Positions 7,466-16,571 are shown, counted from the stretch's first letter. The stretch: DNA of 34,986 nt from Candidatus Saccharimonadia bacterium (GCA_023260255.1 JALQVV010000002.1:1-34986); one strand, 5' to 3'. Numbers and translations: made by a program. The notes: generated from the sequence alone by a model not told the origin.

Positions 7466-9012
7466 TCTTTCGCTTTGGCGGGTTTTTTTCGCGCTGCTTT
7501 TTCGCGGATGATAGCCGCAGCACCACTGACGGCTTCGATCAGACCGAGTTTGCGTAGCTGCATACGTAATTTTGCTCTGGCATGCGATGTGGTGACAAGT
7601 TCTTGCCAGTCACTGCGCGGGAGTGATAATTTTCGCGTAATAACTTCGACAACATCGCCATTATGAAGTGGTTTGTCAAAGGCGTGAATATTGCCATTCA
7701 CTCGAAAACTATACGCATGTTTGCCAATATCACTGTGGACGAGATAGGCAAAATCAAGCGGCAGTGCACCTTCGGGCAGATTATAGATATCGCCCTTTGG
7801 CGAATAGACGAATATACGGTTTCCAAAGAGGTCAATGTTCAACTGGTCTTGGCTAATTTCCTCGCCTTCGCGCAGGCGTACGGCGATTTCTTGCATTTGG
7901 GTAATCCATTGCAACTCGGCTGGTAGGGCCGCAGCGTTTTTTGATTTAGTGTAATCTTTGGTTGATTTCTGCGCGTGATAGTGAAAACTCGCGGCCAGAC
8001 CGCGCTCGGCCCAGTCATGCATTTCCTGGGTACGGATCTGGAACTCTACGATTTGTTCTGACGGTGTGATGACCGTCGTATGGAGTGATTGGTAGCCATT
8101 TGGTTTTGGTACCGCAATATAGTCTTTGATCCGCGCAATCATGGGCTGGTACATGCTATGCAGGATGCCAAGCACGCGGTAGCACGTTTCGTTGTCACGA
8201 ACGATGATGCGCAGCGCCATTAGGTCGTAAATATCATCAATATTACCGTTTACCTTTTGTAATTTTTTGTACAGACTATAAATACTTTTAACGCGTCCAT
8301 TGATCTCGAATTTGATGTTGTGTTTGGCGAGCTCACGCTCCACCTCAACACGTACAGTACCAAGTTTGCGTGTGCTTTTGCCCAGGCGTTTTTTCATGAG
8401 GTTTTGCAAATGTTTGAACTCTTTCGGATCGAGGTGACTAAATGCCAACTCTTCGATTTGCATGCGTACACGGCCCATACCTAAGCGGTCGGCAAGCGGT
8501 GCGAAGACTTCTAGCGATTCACGGGCGATTTTGGTTCGTTTTTCGGGTGGCATGTAGCGGAGTGTTTGCAAGTTATGCAGCCGATCGGCAAGCTTGATAA
8601 TGATCACACGCACGTCTTGACCAACGGCAATGAGCAGTTTGGACAAATTATCTTTGGTTTGTGGTAAATAACTACCAAGGTCGCGCATGCCAGCGCGAGC
8701 CTGGCTAACTTTTGTCACGCCATCGACCAAAAACGCTACGTCGCGGCCAAACAAGTTTTCGATATCTTCAAGTGTCGCTGAAGTGTCTTCGACCGTGTCG
8801 TGCAGTACGCCAGCAAGTACGCTGTCGATATCCATGTCCCACTCGATCAATGTACGGGCAACCGCAAGTGGGTGCGTAATGTATGGTTCGCCGCTTTTTC
8901 GTTTTTGACCTTTGTGCTTTTCGGTCGCAAAGTCGATGGCGTGTTCCAGCTCGGCGATCTGATTCTCGTCGTAGAATTCTTTGGCCAGTTCCAGCACTTC
9001 ACGTTTTTTCAT
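7462..9012 (-). CDS. rel: Rel/SpoT family (p)ppGpp synthetase/hydrolase, short form
   Basis: Makes and degrades the stringent-response alarmone (p)ppGpp. In the 516-residue protein from the ATG at 9012: an HD hydrolase domain with H33, H47 and HD at 71-72 (VLHDTVEDT); a synthetase domain with RVKSIYSLYKKL, RIKDYIAVPKPNGYQSLHTTV and EFQIRTQEMHDWAERGLAASF; then a TGS domain (IFVYSPKGDIYNLPEGALPLDFAY). The usual C-terminal zinc-finger and ACT region is missing, and the protein ends in a Lys/Ala-rich tail. Both catalytic halves look intact. I prefer the start at 9012 over in-frame upstream starts because a TATACT box (9022-9027) lies 9 nt before it. Confidence 0.9.
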   Translation of the reverse strand: MKKREVLELAKEFYDENQIAELEHAIDFATEKHKGQKRKSGEPYITHPLAVARTLIEWDMDIDSVLAGVLHDTVEDTSATLEDIENLFGRDVAFLVDGVTKVSQARAGMRDLGSYLPQTKDNLSKLLIAVGQDVRVIIIKLADRLHNLQTLRYMPPEKRTKIARESLEVFAPLADRLGMGRVRMQIEELAFSHLDPKEFKHLQNLMKKRLGKSTRKLGTVRVEVERELAKHNIKFEINGRVKSIYSLYKKLQKVNGNIDDIYDLMALRIIVRDNETCYRVLGILHSMYQPMIARIKDYIAVPKPNGYQSLHTTVITPSEQIVEFQIRTQEMHDWAERGLAASFHYHAQKSTKDYTKSKNAAALPAELQWITQMQEIAVRLREGEEISQDQLNIDLFGNRIFVYSPKGDIYNLPEGALPLDFAYLVHSDIGKHAYSFRVNGNIHAFDKPLHNGDVVEVITRKLSLPRSDWQELVTTSHARAKLRMQLRKLGLIEAVSGAAAIIREKAARKKPAKAKD

Positions 9013-9021
9013 GTACCTACT

Positions 9022-9027
9022 AGTATA
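9022..9027 (-). promoter_or_regulatory. -10 box for rel
   Basis: TATACT on the minus strand, 9 nt before the ATG at 9012: a leaderless arrangement. It is divergent from the gap promoter about 30 bp away. Confidence 0.55.
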
Positions 9028-9052
9028 AAACATTTGCGCTTCCCTGGCCGCG

Positions 9053-9063
9053 TGATATACAAT
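9053..9063 (+). promoter_or_regulatory. Extended -10 promoter for gap
   Basis: TGATATACAAT. Two overlapping hexamers (TATACA, TACAAT) are possible. The leader of about 35 nt carries TAGGAGAG before the ATG at 9103. Confidence 0.55.
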
Positions 9064-9102
9064 CATAGCGAAAGTACTAACGCTTAGGAGAGTAGGAAAG
9101 AC

Positions 9103-10122
9103 ATGACAGCAGCAAAACTGGGCATCAACGGCTTTGGCCGTATAGGGCGGAATGCGTTTAAGATTGCGTTTGAGCGCAAAGATCTGGAAGTTGTCGCAAT
9201 CAATGATTTGACAGATACCAAGACACTAGCCTATCTGTTAAAGCACGATAGTAATTATGGTACCTATCAGCACGATGTCGGCTATGACGATTCGGGGATT
9301 ATCGTGGATGGTCAGCATATTAAGGTGTTAGCCGAAAAAGACCCTAGCGTATTACCATGGGGTGATCTAGGTGTTGAGCTCGTTATTGAATCAACTGGGT
9401 TTTTTACTGCCAAAGAAGATGCGGAAAAACACATCACGGGCGGTGGCGCCAAACGCGTCGTTATTAGCGGCCCATCTAAATCAGATGGTGTTGATACGAT
9501 TGTTTTGGGCGCGAATGACGACAAAGTTGATAACGCGACTGAAGTGATCAGCAATGCCAGCTGCACCACAAACAGCTTGGGTGCCGTCATGGCGATTCTC
9601 GATGCTGAATTCGGTGTTGAAAAATCACTATTGACCACTGTTCATAGTTACACCGCTAGCCAAGCGATCCAGGACGCGCCAAAGAAAGATCTGCGTGAAG
9701 GCCGTAACGGTGCCGAAAACATCGTTCCGACCACCACCGGTGCGGCAATCGCTGTCACGAAGACTCTTCCTCAGCTAGAAGGCAAGTTCGATGGTTTATC
9801 AATTCGCGTTCCGACGCCTGTTGTATCGATCAGCGATGTAACAGCACTACTGAGCAAAGACGTGACAGTTGACGATGTCAACAATGCGTTCAAAAAAGCT
9901 GCCAAAGAACCATTCTACCAAGGAATTCTGGGTGTTAGCGAAGAGCCACTCGTATCGCGCGATTATATCGGCAACAGCCACTCAGGGACCGTCGATTTGC
10001 TGCTCACGAAAGTCGTGGGGGGTAATTTGATTAAAATCTGTGTCTGGTATGACAACGAATGGGGCTATAGCAACCGTCTTGTTGAGCTGACGGCTGATGT
10101 CGGCAAATCTCTCCATAAATAG
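9103..10122 (+). CDS. gap: Glyceraldehyde-3-phosphate dehydrogenase
   Basis: Glycolytic enzyme that oxidises and phosphorylates glyceraldehyde-3-phosphate to 1,3-bisphosphoglycerate with NAD+. The Rossmann opening INGFGRIGRNAFK, the catalytic Cys at about residue 154 (SNASCTTNSLG) and the partner His at about 181 (TVHSYTASQ) are intact. NDLTDTKTLAYLL has the Asp expected for NAD binding. WYDNEWGYSNRLVEL closes the domain. 339 residues is standard. A real Shine-Dalgarno sequence and a leader precede it, unlike the leaderless neighbours, which may mark high expression. It opens the sugar-metabolism cluster. Confidence 0.96.
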   Translation: MTAAKLGINGFGRIGRNAFKIAFERKDLEVVAINDLTDTKTLAYLLKHDSNYGTYQHDVGYDDSGIIVDGQHIKVLAEKDPSVLPWGDLGVELVIESTGFFTAKEDAEKHITGGGAKRVVISGPSKSDGVDTIVLGANDDKVDNATEVISNASCTTNSLGAVMAILDAEFGVEKSLLTTVHSYTASQAIQDAPKKDLREGRNGAENIVPTTTGAAIAVTKTLPQLEGKFDGLSIRVPTPVVSISDVTALLSKDVTVDDVNNAFKKAAKEPFYQGILGVSEEPLVSRDYIGNSHSGTVDLLLTKVVGGNLIKICVWYDNEWGYSNRLVELTADVGKSLHK

Positions 10123-10156
10123 CCATAACAACCTTTCATATTCCAAGTAAAACGCT

Positions 10157-10162
10157 TATACT
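10157..10162 (+). promoter_or_regulatory. -10 box for rpiB
   Basis: TATACT, 6 nt before the rpiB ATG at 10169. The RNA would start at or inside the start codon; no Shine-Dalgarno sequence is present. Confidence 0.55.
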
Positions 10163-10168
10163 AAAACC

Positions 10169-10624
10169 ATGAAAGTTTATCTTGGCTCTGATCATAATGG
10201 TTTCCATCTGAAAGAAAAAATCTTTGCCTACCTGGCAAAACGAGGTATCGAAGTCGAAGATGTTGGCAACGAAGAACTCGACCCTCGAGATGATTTTCCT
10301 CAGTTTGCCCAAATGGCAGCGCTGAAAGTGATCGGCGATGAAGACAAAGATCCACGGGCTATATTAATCTGTGGCGGCGGTCAGGGTATGGCGATGGCGG
10401 CAAATCGGTTTAAGGGTATTCGCGCCAGTGTGATTTGGGATGCAGAAGAAGCACGGATTACGCGCAACGATAATGACAGTAACGTACTTGCATTGCCATC
10501 ACGCGTTCTGGAAAGCGAGAACGATCAGGTCTGGCAAGATATTATTGATACCTGGCTGCACACGCCATTTGCCGATGCAGCAAGGTATAAGCGCCGTAAC
10601 GCGGAATTGGACGAACTTGCCTGA
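10169..10624 (+). CDS. rpiB: Ribose-5-phosphate isomerase B family protein
   Basis: Interconverts ribose-5-phosphate and ribulose-5-phosphate in the pentose phosphate pathway. The family opening KVYLGSDHNGFHLKEKI, the active-site loop ICGGGQGMAMAANRFKGIRA with its Cys, and NDSNVLALPSRV near the end are visible. The loop reads CGGGQG where most RpiB proteins have CGTGIG, and this could shift substrate preference within the RpiB/LacAB family. 151 residues is normal. The stop shares one base with the start of the next gene (TGATG), which encodes the next pathway step. Confidence 0.88.
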   Translation: MKVYLGSDHNGFHLKEKIFAYLAKRGIEVEDVGNEELDPRDDFPQFAQMAALKVIGDEDKDPRAILICGGGQGMAMAANRFKGIRASVIWDAEEARITRNDNDSNVLALPSRVLESENDQVWQDIIDTWLHTPFADAARYKRRNAELDELA

Positions 10625-11268
10625 TGGCGACGATCGTTCCTTGTGTCACGGTGAGTACGCCCGAAGAATACAAGGCGTCGCTTGAGCGCGTCCACCTGTT
10701 TGCGCAGCGTATTCATGTTGATATTAGCGACGGTGTGTTTGCGCCCATCACATTGATCGAACCAACTCAAATCTGGTGGCCACAGGAATGGTTAGCTGAT
10801 ATCCATGCGATGGTGAGTCAGCCGTCAGTGTACGTACCGCAGCTGATTGCCCTCAAGCCACATATGATCACACTCCATGCCGAGGCCAAAGAAGACATAC
10901 TGCCACTATTGCAACAAATAAAACAGGTCGGTATTAAGGCGGGTGTTGGCCTCTTGAAATCAACTGTCCCTTCGGATGTTGCCGGACTGATTGAAGCAGC
11001 AGACCATGTGATGATATTTAGCGGTGATCTGGGTAAATATGGCGGTACTGCCAGTATGATGCAGCTGGAAAAAGTCCGGCTCGTCAAAAACATCAATGCA
11101 GGGGTTGAAATTGGCTGGGATGGCGGTGTGTCAGTGGACAATGCGTTTAGTCTCGCTCAGGGTGGCGTCGATGTTTTAAACACAGGCGGGGCGATCCAAA
11201 AAGCCAAAGACCCTCATGCCGCCTATGATGCGCTGGTCAAAGAAGTCAATAAACAGGGAGTGATGTAG
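10624..11268 (+). CDS. rpe: Ribulose-phosphate 3-epimerase-like protein
   Basis: TIM-barrel protein of the ribulose-phosphate epimerase family, interconverting ribulose-5-phosphate and xylulose-5-phosphate. The metal-binding and catalytic strands are recognisable but diverged: RIHVDISDGVFAP in place of the usual HxDxMDGxFV, then ADIHAMVSQP, and a phosphate-binding end GWDGGVSVDNAF with NTGGAIQKA. 214 residues fits the family. The lost Met of the DxMDG motif makes it an atypical member, so epimerase activity is likely but not certain. Position between rpiB and transketolase supports the role. Confidence 0.8.
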   Translation: MATIVPCVTVSTPEEYKASLERVHLFAQRIHVDISDGVFAPITLIEPTQIWWPQEWLADIHAMVSQPSVYVPQLIALKPHMITLHAEAKEDILPLLQQIKQVGIKAGVGLLKSTVPSDVAGLIEAADHVMIFSGDLGKYGGTASMMQLEKVRLVKNINAGVEIGWDGGVSVDNAFSLAQGGVDVLNTGGAIQKAKDPHAAYDALVKEVNKQGVM

Positions 11269-11269
11269 C

Positions 11270-12130
11270 ATGAATAAACAGCTGACGATTACTGATCTTG
11301 AACATATGGCATATCGTCTCCGCGAAGACGTTATTCGTATGCTAGAACACGCTGGAAGTGGGCATAGTGCCGGGCCATTGGGGTTGGCTGAAATATTTGC
11401 CACACTCTATTTTGATGTCATGCGCTATGATCCAAAAAATCCTGAATGGGATGATCGGGATTATTTTTTCCTCAGTAATGGTCACTGTGTGCCTATCCAA
11501 TATGCAGCTATGGCCGAGGCTGGGTTTTTCCCAAAAGAAGAGTTGATGACTCTGCGCCGTCTGGGTAGTCGTTTACAGGGCCACCCGGAGCGCACTAAAC
11601 TACCTGGGCTTGAAAATACGAGCGGCCCATTGGGGAGCGGACTGTCTCAGGCATCGGGTGTCGCCTATACCTTGCAATATATCGATAAACAACCGCATCG
11701 GTTTGTCTATGCAGTGACCGGTGATGGTGAGCTCGATGAAGGCAATATATGGGAAGCGGCAATGTTTGCTGGTAAAAACAAATTGTCACAATTGATTGTA
11801 TTTGTCGATCGCAACAATATACAGATTGATGGCACAACCGATCATGTTATGCCGCTCGAGGACTTGCATGGCAAATGGGAATCATTTGGCTGGCATGTAC
11901 AGGAAATCGATGGCCACAATGTCGAAAGTATCCGCGATGCGGCCAGCATGGCGCGAGCAATCACCAATAAACCGAGTGTTGTTATTGCGCATACGATTCC
12001 AGGCAAGGGCGTTGATTTTATGGAATATGATTATCATTGGCACGGATCCCCGCCAAACAGTGAACAGGCCAAAGAGGCGCTGCATAAACTGCGCACGCTG
12101 GATGGCAAAATCAAAGGAGAACACGAATGA
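11270..12130 (+). CDS. Transketolase, N-terminal (TPP-binding) subunit
   Basis: First half of a split transketolase, which moves two-carbon units between sugar phosphates. It holds the thiamine-diphosphate motif GDGELDEGNIWEAAMFAG beginning near residue 151 and ending NNIQIDG, plus an N-terminal GSGHSAGPLGLAEI loop with the catalytic-type His. 286 residues matches N-terminal subunits of two-piece transketolases. An AGGGAG ribosome site lies 10 nt before the ATG, inside the rpe end. The last four bases overlap the next gene (ATGA), which carries the second half. Confidence 0.93.
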   Translation: MNKQLTITDLEHMAYRLREDVIRMLEHAGSGHSAGPLGLAEIFATLYFDVMRYDPKNPEWDDRDYFFLSNGHCVPIQYAAMAEAGFFPKEELMTLRRLGSRLQGHPERTKLPGLENTSGPLGSGLSQASGVAYTLQYIDKQPHRFVYAVTGDGELDEGNIWEAAMFAGKNKLSQLIVFVDRNNIQIDGTTDHVMPLEDLHGKWESFGWHVQEIDGHNVESIRDAASMARAITNKPSVVIAHTIPGKGVDFMEYDYHWHGSPPNSEQAKEALHKLRTLDGKIKGEHE

Positions 12131-13125
12131 GCCATTATCCGCTGGTTGAAAACTTGTTTGGCGATGACATTGCTAAGGAACCGATTCGCGCCGGGTTTGG
12201 TCGTGGGTTGAAAGCCGCTGGCGAAATAAATGAACGCGTTGTAGCTCTGTGCGCCGACCTGACTGACAGTACGCAAATGAGCAAATTTAAAGAAGCGTTT
12301 CCTGAGCGGTTCGTCGAAATTGGCGTGGCCGAACAGAACCTGGTAACCGTTGCGAGTGGTATGGCGCGTGCAGGCAAAATTCCGTTTACAAGTAGTTATG
12401 CAGCGTTTAGCCCTGGCCGTAACTGGGAACAAATTCGTACGACGATCGCGCTAAATGATCAACCGGTCAAAATCGTCGGCAGTCATGCGGGCGTCAGCGT
12501 GGGACCGGATGGCGCGACGCACCAGATGCTCGAAGATATCGCAATTATGCGCGTCCTGCCAAATATGGTTGTCGTGGCACCTGGTGATAGCGTCGAGGCG
12601 GAGAAGGTGACGAAGGCAATCGCCGAAAACGGCAAACCAAGCTACATCCGCCTGGCTCGTGAAAAAACACCGGTTTTTAGCGTAGAGGAATCGCCATTTG
12701 AAATTGGTAAGGCGTATGTTCTACGCGAAGGATCCGACATCAGTTTGCTCGGTACCGGCACAATGTCCTACCAACTACTTGTTGCCGCCAAAGCACTAGA
12801 AGCACATGGTATTCATGCCGAGGTTGTTCATGTGCCAACGATCAAACCATTAGACGAAGCGACAATTCTCCATAGTATTACTAAGACTGGACGCGTACTG
12901 ACTGCTGAAGAGGCGCAGGTGAACGGTGGTTTTGGTAGTGCGATCGCCGAACTGATCAGTGAAAAGAAACCAACACCACTGTTGCGGGTTGGCATGCTGG
13001 ATCGATTTGGCGAATCAGGTGCTCCGGAGGAATTGTTGGATCATTTTGGGCTCACAGGTGCTAAAATAGCAGAGAAAGCAAAAGCGTTTATTGACACGAC
13101 ACCACAATATCACAGGGAGGGCTAA
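12127..13125 (+). CDS. Transketolase, C-terminal (pyrimidine-binding) subunit
   Basis: Second half of the split transketolase. The conserved Glu that activates thiamine diphosphate is in EIGVAEQNL (about residue 69), followed by SYAAFSPGRNWEQIR and SHAGVSVGPDGATHQ, typical of the pyrimidine-binding domain. The C-terminal swivel domain occupies about residues 190-320. 332 residues fits. Start overlaps the N-subunit stop as ATGA, giving coupled translation and equal amounts of the two chains. A 1-deoxyxylulose-5-phosphate synthase was considered, but the two-subunit layout and the pentose-phosphate neighbours favour transketolase. Confidence 0.92.
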   Translation: MSHYPLVENLFGDDIAKEPIRAGFGRGLKAAGEINERVVALCADLTDSTQMSKFKEAFPERFVEIGVAEQNLVTVASGMARAGKIPFTSSYAAFSPGRNWEQIRTTIALNDQPVKIVGSHAGVSVGPDGATHQMLEDIAIMRVLPNMVVVAPGDSVEAEKVTKAIAENGKPSYIRLAREKTPVFSVEESPFEIGKAYVLREGSDISLLGTGTMSYQLLVAAKALEAHGIHAEVVHVPTIKPLDEATILHSITKTGRVLTAEEAQVNGGFGSAIAELISEKKPTPLLRVGMLDRFGESGAPEELLDHFGLTGAKIAEKAKAFIDTTPQYHREG

Positions 13126-14037
13126 GTGAGTTTATCGATACCGCAGATCAGAGCAAACACCATGCGCGCACGGCATTTATACCAGCGCACGCGTCGTCAG
13201 CATTTTGCTGTTGGGGCATTTAATATTGATAATCAAGAGACGTTGATTGCGATATGTCGCGCGGCGCAAAAGTTGAGATCCCCCGTACTTATAGAGGTGA
13301 GTCACGGCGAGGTGAAAGCACTTGGACTCGAGAATGTGCGTGATCTGGTTGATAACTACAAAGTCGAATACGGCATTGAAATCTATTTGAATCTTGACCA
13401 TAGTCCGACGGTCGAGGACTGTAAGCGTGCCATTGATGCTGGTTACGAGTTTATTCATATCGATATCAGTCAAGAGGATCATGAAGCTCCACTGGAAGAA
13501 ATTATCAAAAAGACAAAAGAAGTGGTTGATTACGCTAAGTTTACGGGAGCATTGGTCGAAAGCGAACCGCACTATTTCGGTGGCTCCTCGAATTTGCATA
13601 CCGAGAAAATCGACTACGAAGAAATCAAGAAAACATTTAGTACGCCTGACTTCTCTAAATATTTTGTCGAGAGCACGGGTATCGATACATTTGCTGCAGC
13701 AGTTGGTAATTTACACGGAAAATATCCTGTTCCTAAGGTGTTGGATCTCGAGTTGTTGCAGGAAATTCGAGATGCAATTGATTGTGGGATTAGCTTGCAT
13801 GGTGGTTCAGGCACTCCATCGCACTATTTTGAAGATGCAGCCAAGATCGGTGTCAGCAAGATTAACATCAATAGTGACATGCGCTATGCCTTTCGTACGG
13901 CTCTGGAAAAGGTGTTAAAAGAAAACCCAGACGAATACGCTGTGGTCAAACTCATGCCCGAAGTATATGGCGCAGTGCAAAAAGTCGTCGAGGAAAAAAT
14001 CCAGGCATTTGGCAGCGCTGGTAAAGCGGTCGTCTAA
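13126..14037 (+). CDS. Class II fructose-bisphosphate aldolase family protein
   Basis: Zinc-dependent aldolase family (FbaA/GatY/KbaY): splits or joins ketose-1,6-bisphosphates. Seen are VGAFNIDNQETL, LNLDHSPTVEDC with the zinc-ligand His, FIHIDISQEDH, GNLHGKYP with a second ligand, and SLHGGSGTP then KININSDMRYAF, the phosphate-binding loops. 303 residues fits. The start is a GTG at 13126 right after the transketolase TAA, with AGGGAGGG just upstream. In this cluster it would link fructose bisphosphate with the triose phosphates used by Gap. Fructose versus tagatose specificity cannot be told. Confidence 0.88.
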   Translation: MSLSIPQIRANTMRARHLYQRTRRQHFAVGAFNIDNQETLIAICRAAQKLRSPVLIEVSHGEVKALGLENVRDLVDNYKVEYGIEIYLNLDHSPTVEDCKRAIDAGYEFIHIDISQEDHEAPLEEIIKKTKEVVDYAKFTGALVESEPHYFGGSSNLHTEKIDYEEIKKTFSTPDFSKYFVESTGIDTFAAAVGNLHGKYPVPKVLDLELLQEIRDAIDCGISLHGGSGTPSHYFEDAAKIGVSKININSDMRYAFRTALEKVLKENPDEYAVVKLMPEVYGAVQKVVEEKIQAFGSAGKAVV

Positions 14038-14049
14038 GCATAACCATAG

Positions 14050-14058
14050 TGGTATACT
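14050..14058 (+). promoter_or_regulatory. Extended -10 promoter for the first PfkB kinase
   Basis: TGGTATACT, 9 nt before the ATG at 14068, in the only 30-bp gap of the sugar cluster. Likely leaderless. Confidence 0.6.
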
Positions 14059-14067
14059 GAAAACACT

Positions 14068-15045
14068 ATGAGTGGGAAGACAAAAATTCTGACAATCGGC
14101 AAAACCGTCCAGGATGTATTTCTGACAAGCGACGAATTTGACCCGCACAAAGAAGGTAAGGTGATGTATACGCACTTGCCACTTGGGCTCAAAATGGAAG
14201 TCGAAGACGTCACATTTAGCACTGGCGGTAATGCAGGCAATGTTGCGGTGACATTGGCGCGGCAGGGTCTGGATGTGTCGTATATGTGGACGCTTGGGGT
14301 CGATCCAGCCAGCGAGACGATTCTACGTGAGCTGGATCATGAAGGTGTTAATACATCGCATGTCGTCCAAAATGATCATTATCAGGCGGGTTACTCGACA
14401 ATACTGATCGCAACCAACGGTGAGCGAACGATTTTGAATCATCGTGGTGTTTCGACGAATGTGCACGGTAAAGACCTTGATTTTGCTGCTATTGAAGCTG
14501 CTGATTGGGTTTACCCGACATCGCTAGCAAATGGTGGCATTGATCTGCTAAAAAAGATTGTCGATTATGCTGAAAAACACGACACTAAAGTCATGCTGAA
14601 CCCGGCGGGTCCAGAACTTGCCGAACCAGGTAAGTTAAAAGCATTGCTTGATAGCGTCGATATTCTGTGTATGAACAAAGAAGAAATGCAACAAATCGTC
14701 GAGGGTCAAACACTCGAAGAATTAGTACAGCACGCACTGAACTATGTTCCGGTTGTGATCGTTAGTGACGGACCGAATGGCGTGGTGGCAAGTGACGGTA
14801 AAACGGTTGTTAAAGCTGGCATGTACGAAGATGTCAAAGTGATCGACCGCACGGGTGCCGGCGATGCGTTTGCATCTGGCTTTTTGAGTCAGTGGATACA
14901 GGGGGAGTCTTTGGCGGATAGTATTGTGTTTGCCAGTGCCAACTCAACATCAGTCGTTCGCTACATTGGTGCCAAAACGGGCATTTTGCATAAGGGCGTA
15001 AAGCTCCACCACATGCCACTGCACGAGCATAAATTACAAGCATAA
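14068..15045 (+). CDS. PfkB-family carbohydrate kinase
   Basis: Ribokinase-fold kinase that phosphorylates a sugar, sugar phosphate or nucleoside with ATP. Visible: STGGNAGNVAVTLARQG near residue 52, the substrate-lid region, and the catalytic signature DRTGAGDAFASGF at about 260-272, with D266 as catalytic base. 325 residues is normal. Being next to aldolase and the pentose-phosphate genes it may act as a phosphofructokinase or ribokinase, but the family is too broad to name a substrate. A second, longer PfkB protein follows 23 bp downstream, so the pair may be paralogues with different roles. Confidence 0.87.
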   Translation: MSGKTKILTIGKTVQDVFLTSDEFDPHKEGKVMYTHLPLGLKMEVEDVTFSTGGNAGNVAVTLARQGLDVSYMWTLGVDPASETILRELDHEGVNTSHVVQNDHYQAGYSTILIATNGERTILNHRGVSTNVHGKDLDFAAIEAADWVYPTSLANGGIDLLKKIVDYAEKHDTKVMLNPAGPELAEPGKLKALLDSVDILCMNKEEMQQIVEGQTLEELVQHALNYVPVVIVSDGPNGVVASDGKTVVKAGMYEDVKVIDRTGAGDAFASGFLSQWIQGESLADSIVFASANSTSVVRYIGAKTGILHKGVKLHHMPLHEHKLQA

Positions 15046-15048
15046 GTA

Positions 15049-15057
15049 TGATATAAT
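15049..15057 (+). promoter_or_regulatory. Extended -10 promoter for the second PfkB kinase
   Basis: TGATATAAT, 11 nt before the ATG at 15069. Leader is at most a few nucleotides and has only GGGGG as a possible ribosome site. Confidence 0.6.
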
Positions 15058-15068
15058 TCGGGGGATAC

Positions 15069-16571
15069 ATGACGCACTATCTGAAACAGCTTTTGGGCAA
15101 TGATCATCCGTTGTTTTCTGCCAATCTGGCGGAACTTGAGCACGCAACTGGTGGTGCTGGAGTTGATACGCGGCTGATTGCTGACATTACTGAAAAAGCA
15201 CATAACGTGCTGCGGACTATCGGGCTTGATCCCGCCGATAGTTATGGCAAGGAAGTCTATCAAGCGCTTAATGCCCGCGTGCGATCGGGCAAAATCGAAG
15301 AACTGCTCAAAGACACGTCGTATGTCCTACTGGATTTTAATGATGAAGTCGTTTCGTTTAATCTACAAGACGTCATAGAAAATGCGCACCATGAACTGCC
15401 ATACGAACAGCGCACATCGGCGCATGGGCTGCGCCATCTGCGTGCGGAAATTGTTCGTCGCTATGCCGAGCATGATCGTACCGACGATGAGCTCGTCCAT
15501 AAATTGGCCGACCAAATAGGACTAAAGCCACCGCAGGACGAAGGCCACCCAACGCTCGAACCGATGTCTGATTCGGCACCCTCTGTTTTGGCGATTGGTG
15601 ATATTTTTACCGACGCGTTTATTAAGCTGAACGAAGAAGTTGCACGAGTTGATACTGATCCTGACGGCAGCAAGCGACTTAGCTTGCCACTCGGCAGCAA
15701 ACCACCTTATGATGGTGTCGATATTATCAGGGCAGTCGGCCCATCGCCAAATGCGGCTGTGTCATTTCGACGGCTTGGACTTCATGCGGGTCTACGGGCA
15801 TTTATGGGAAACGACGAACCGGGCCTGGCATCCAAAGAACATTTGGAATTTGAAGGGATCGATACCGAACTATTGTCTATTCAGTCAGGACTACAGTCTA
15901 ACTATTACTATGTACTGCGGTATGGTGCCGAACGAACGATTTTGGTAAAGAACCAGGACTATGAGTACACCTGGCAAGCACCAGCAAAGGCCCCCGATTG
16001 GATTTATCTGTCATTGATCGGGGATGCGTCGTGGCAACTTCACGAAGATATGTTGAATTATCTAGAAGAGTATCCGGACATAAAATTAGCGTTTCAACCC
16101 GGTACCTTTCATTTTAAATGGGGCGTCGAGAAGCTCGCGCGTGTGTACAAACGCAGTCACATTGTCATTATGAACCGCGAAGAAGCGATGGATGTAACCG
16201 GTAAATCGCATGATTCGATTCGCGACCTCGCTAATGGATTGCATGATCTTGGTCCGAATATCGTTGTTATCACCGATGGCCCTAACGGATCGTACGCCTC
16301 GTATGATTGGAAACTTGTAACGATCCCGAATTATCCTGATCCTGCACCGCCGTTTGATAGAACTGGTGCCGGCGATGCATTTGCATCAACAATTGTTGCT
16401 GCATTGGCGCTTGGTGAAACTATGGATACCGCGCTCACCTGGGCGCCGATCAATAGTATGAACGTTGTGCAGCACCTCGGTGCTCAAGCAGGGCTACTCC
16501 CGATTCAAAAGATTAAAGACTATCTGAAAAAAGCCCCAGAAGACTACAAATTGACTGAGGTAAAAGAATAA
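15069..16571 (+). CDS. PfkB-family kinase with a long N-terminal extension
   Basis: Two-part protein of 500 residues. Residues about 175-490 form a PfkB kinase domain: SVLAIGDIFTDAFIKL, VGPSPNAAVSFRRLGLHAGL, and the catalytic FDRTGAGDAFASTIV at about 429-443. The first 170 residues are soluble, acidic and mostly helical by appearance, with YGKEVYQALNARVRSGKIEE and LLDFNDEVVSFNLQDVIEN. I do not recognise that domain. Family members are usually 300-350 residues, so the extension is unusual. It shares one base with the next gene (TAATG). Substrate unknown; the extension may be regulatory or a separate enzyme. Confidence 0.82.
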   Translation: MTHYLKQLLGNDHPLFSANLAELEHATGGAGVDTRLIADITEKAHNVLRTIGLDPADSYGKEVYQALNARVRSGKIEELLKDTSYVLLDFNDEVVSFNLQDVIENAHHELPYEQRTSAHGLRHLRAEIVRRYAEHDRTDDELVHKLADQIGLKPPQDEGHPTLEPMSDSAPSVLAIGDIFTDAFIKLNEEVARVDTDPDGSKRLSLPLGSKPPYDGVDIIRAVGPSPNAAVSFRRLGLHAGLRAFMGNDEPGLASKEHLEFEGIDTELLSIQSGLQSNYYYVLRYGAERTILVKNQDYEYTWQAPAKAPDWIYLSLIGDASWQLHEDMLNYLEEYPDIKLAFQPGTFHFKWGVEKLARVYKRSHIVIMNREEAMDVTGKSHDSIRDLANGLHDLGPNIVVITDGPNGSYASYDWKLVTIPNYPDPAPPFDRTGAGDAFASTIVAALALGETMDTALTWAPINSMNVVQHLGAQAGLLPIQKIKDYLKKAPEDYKLTEVKE

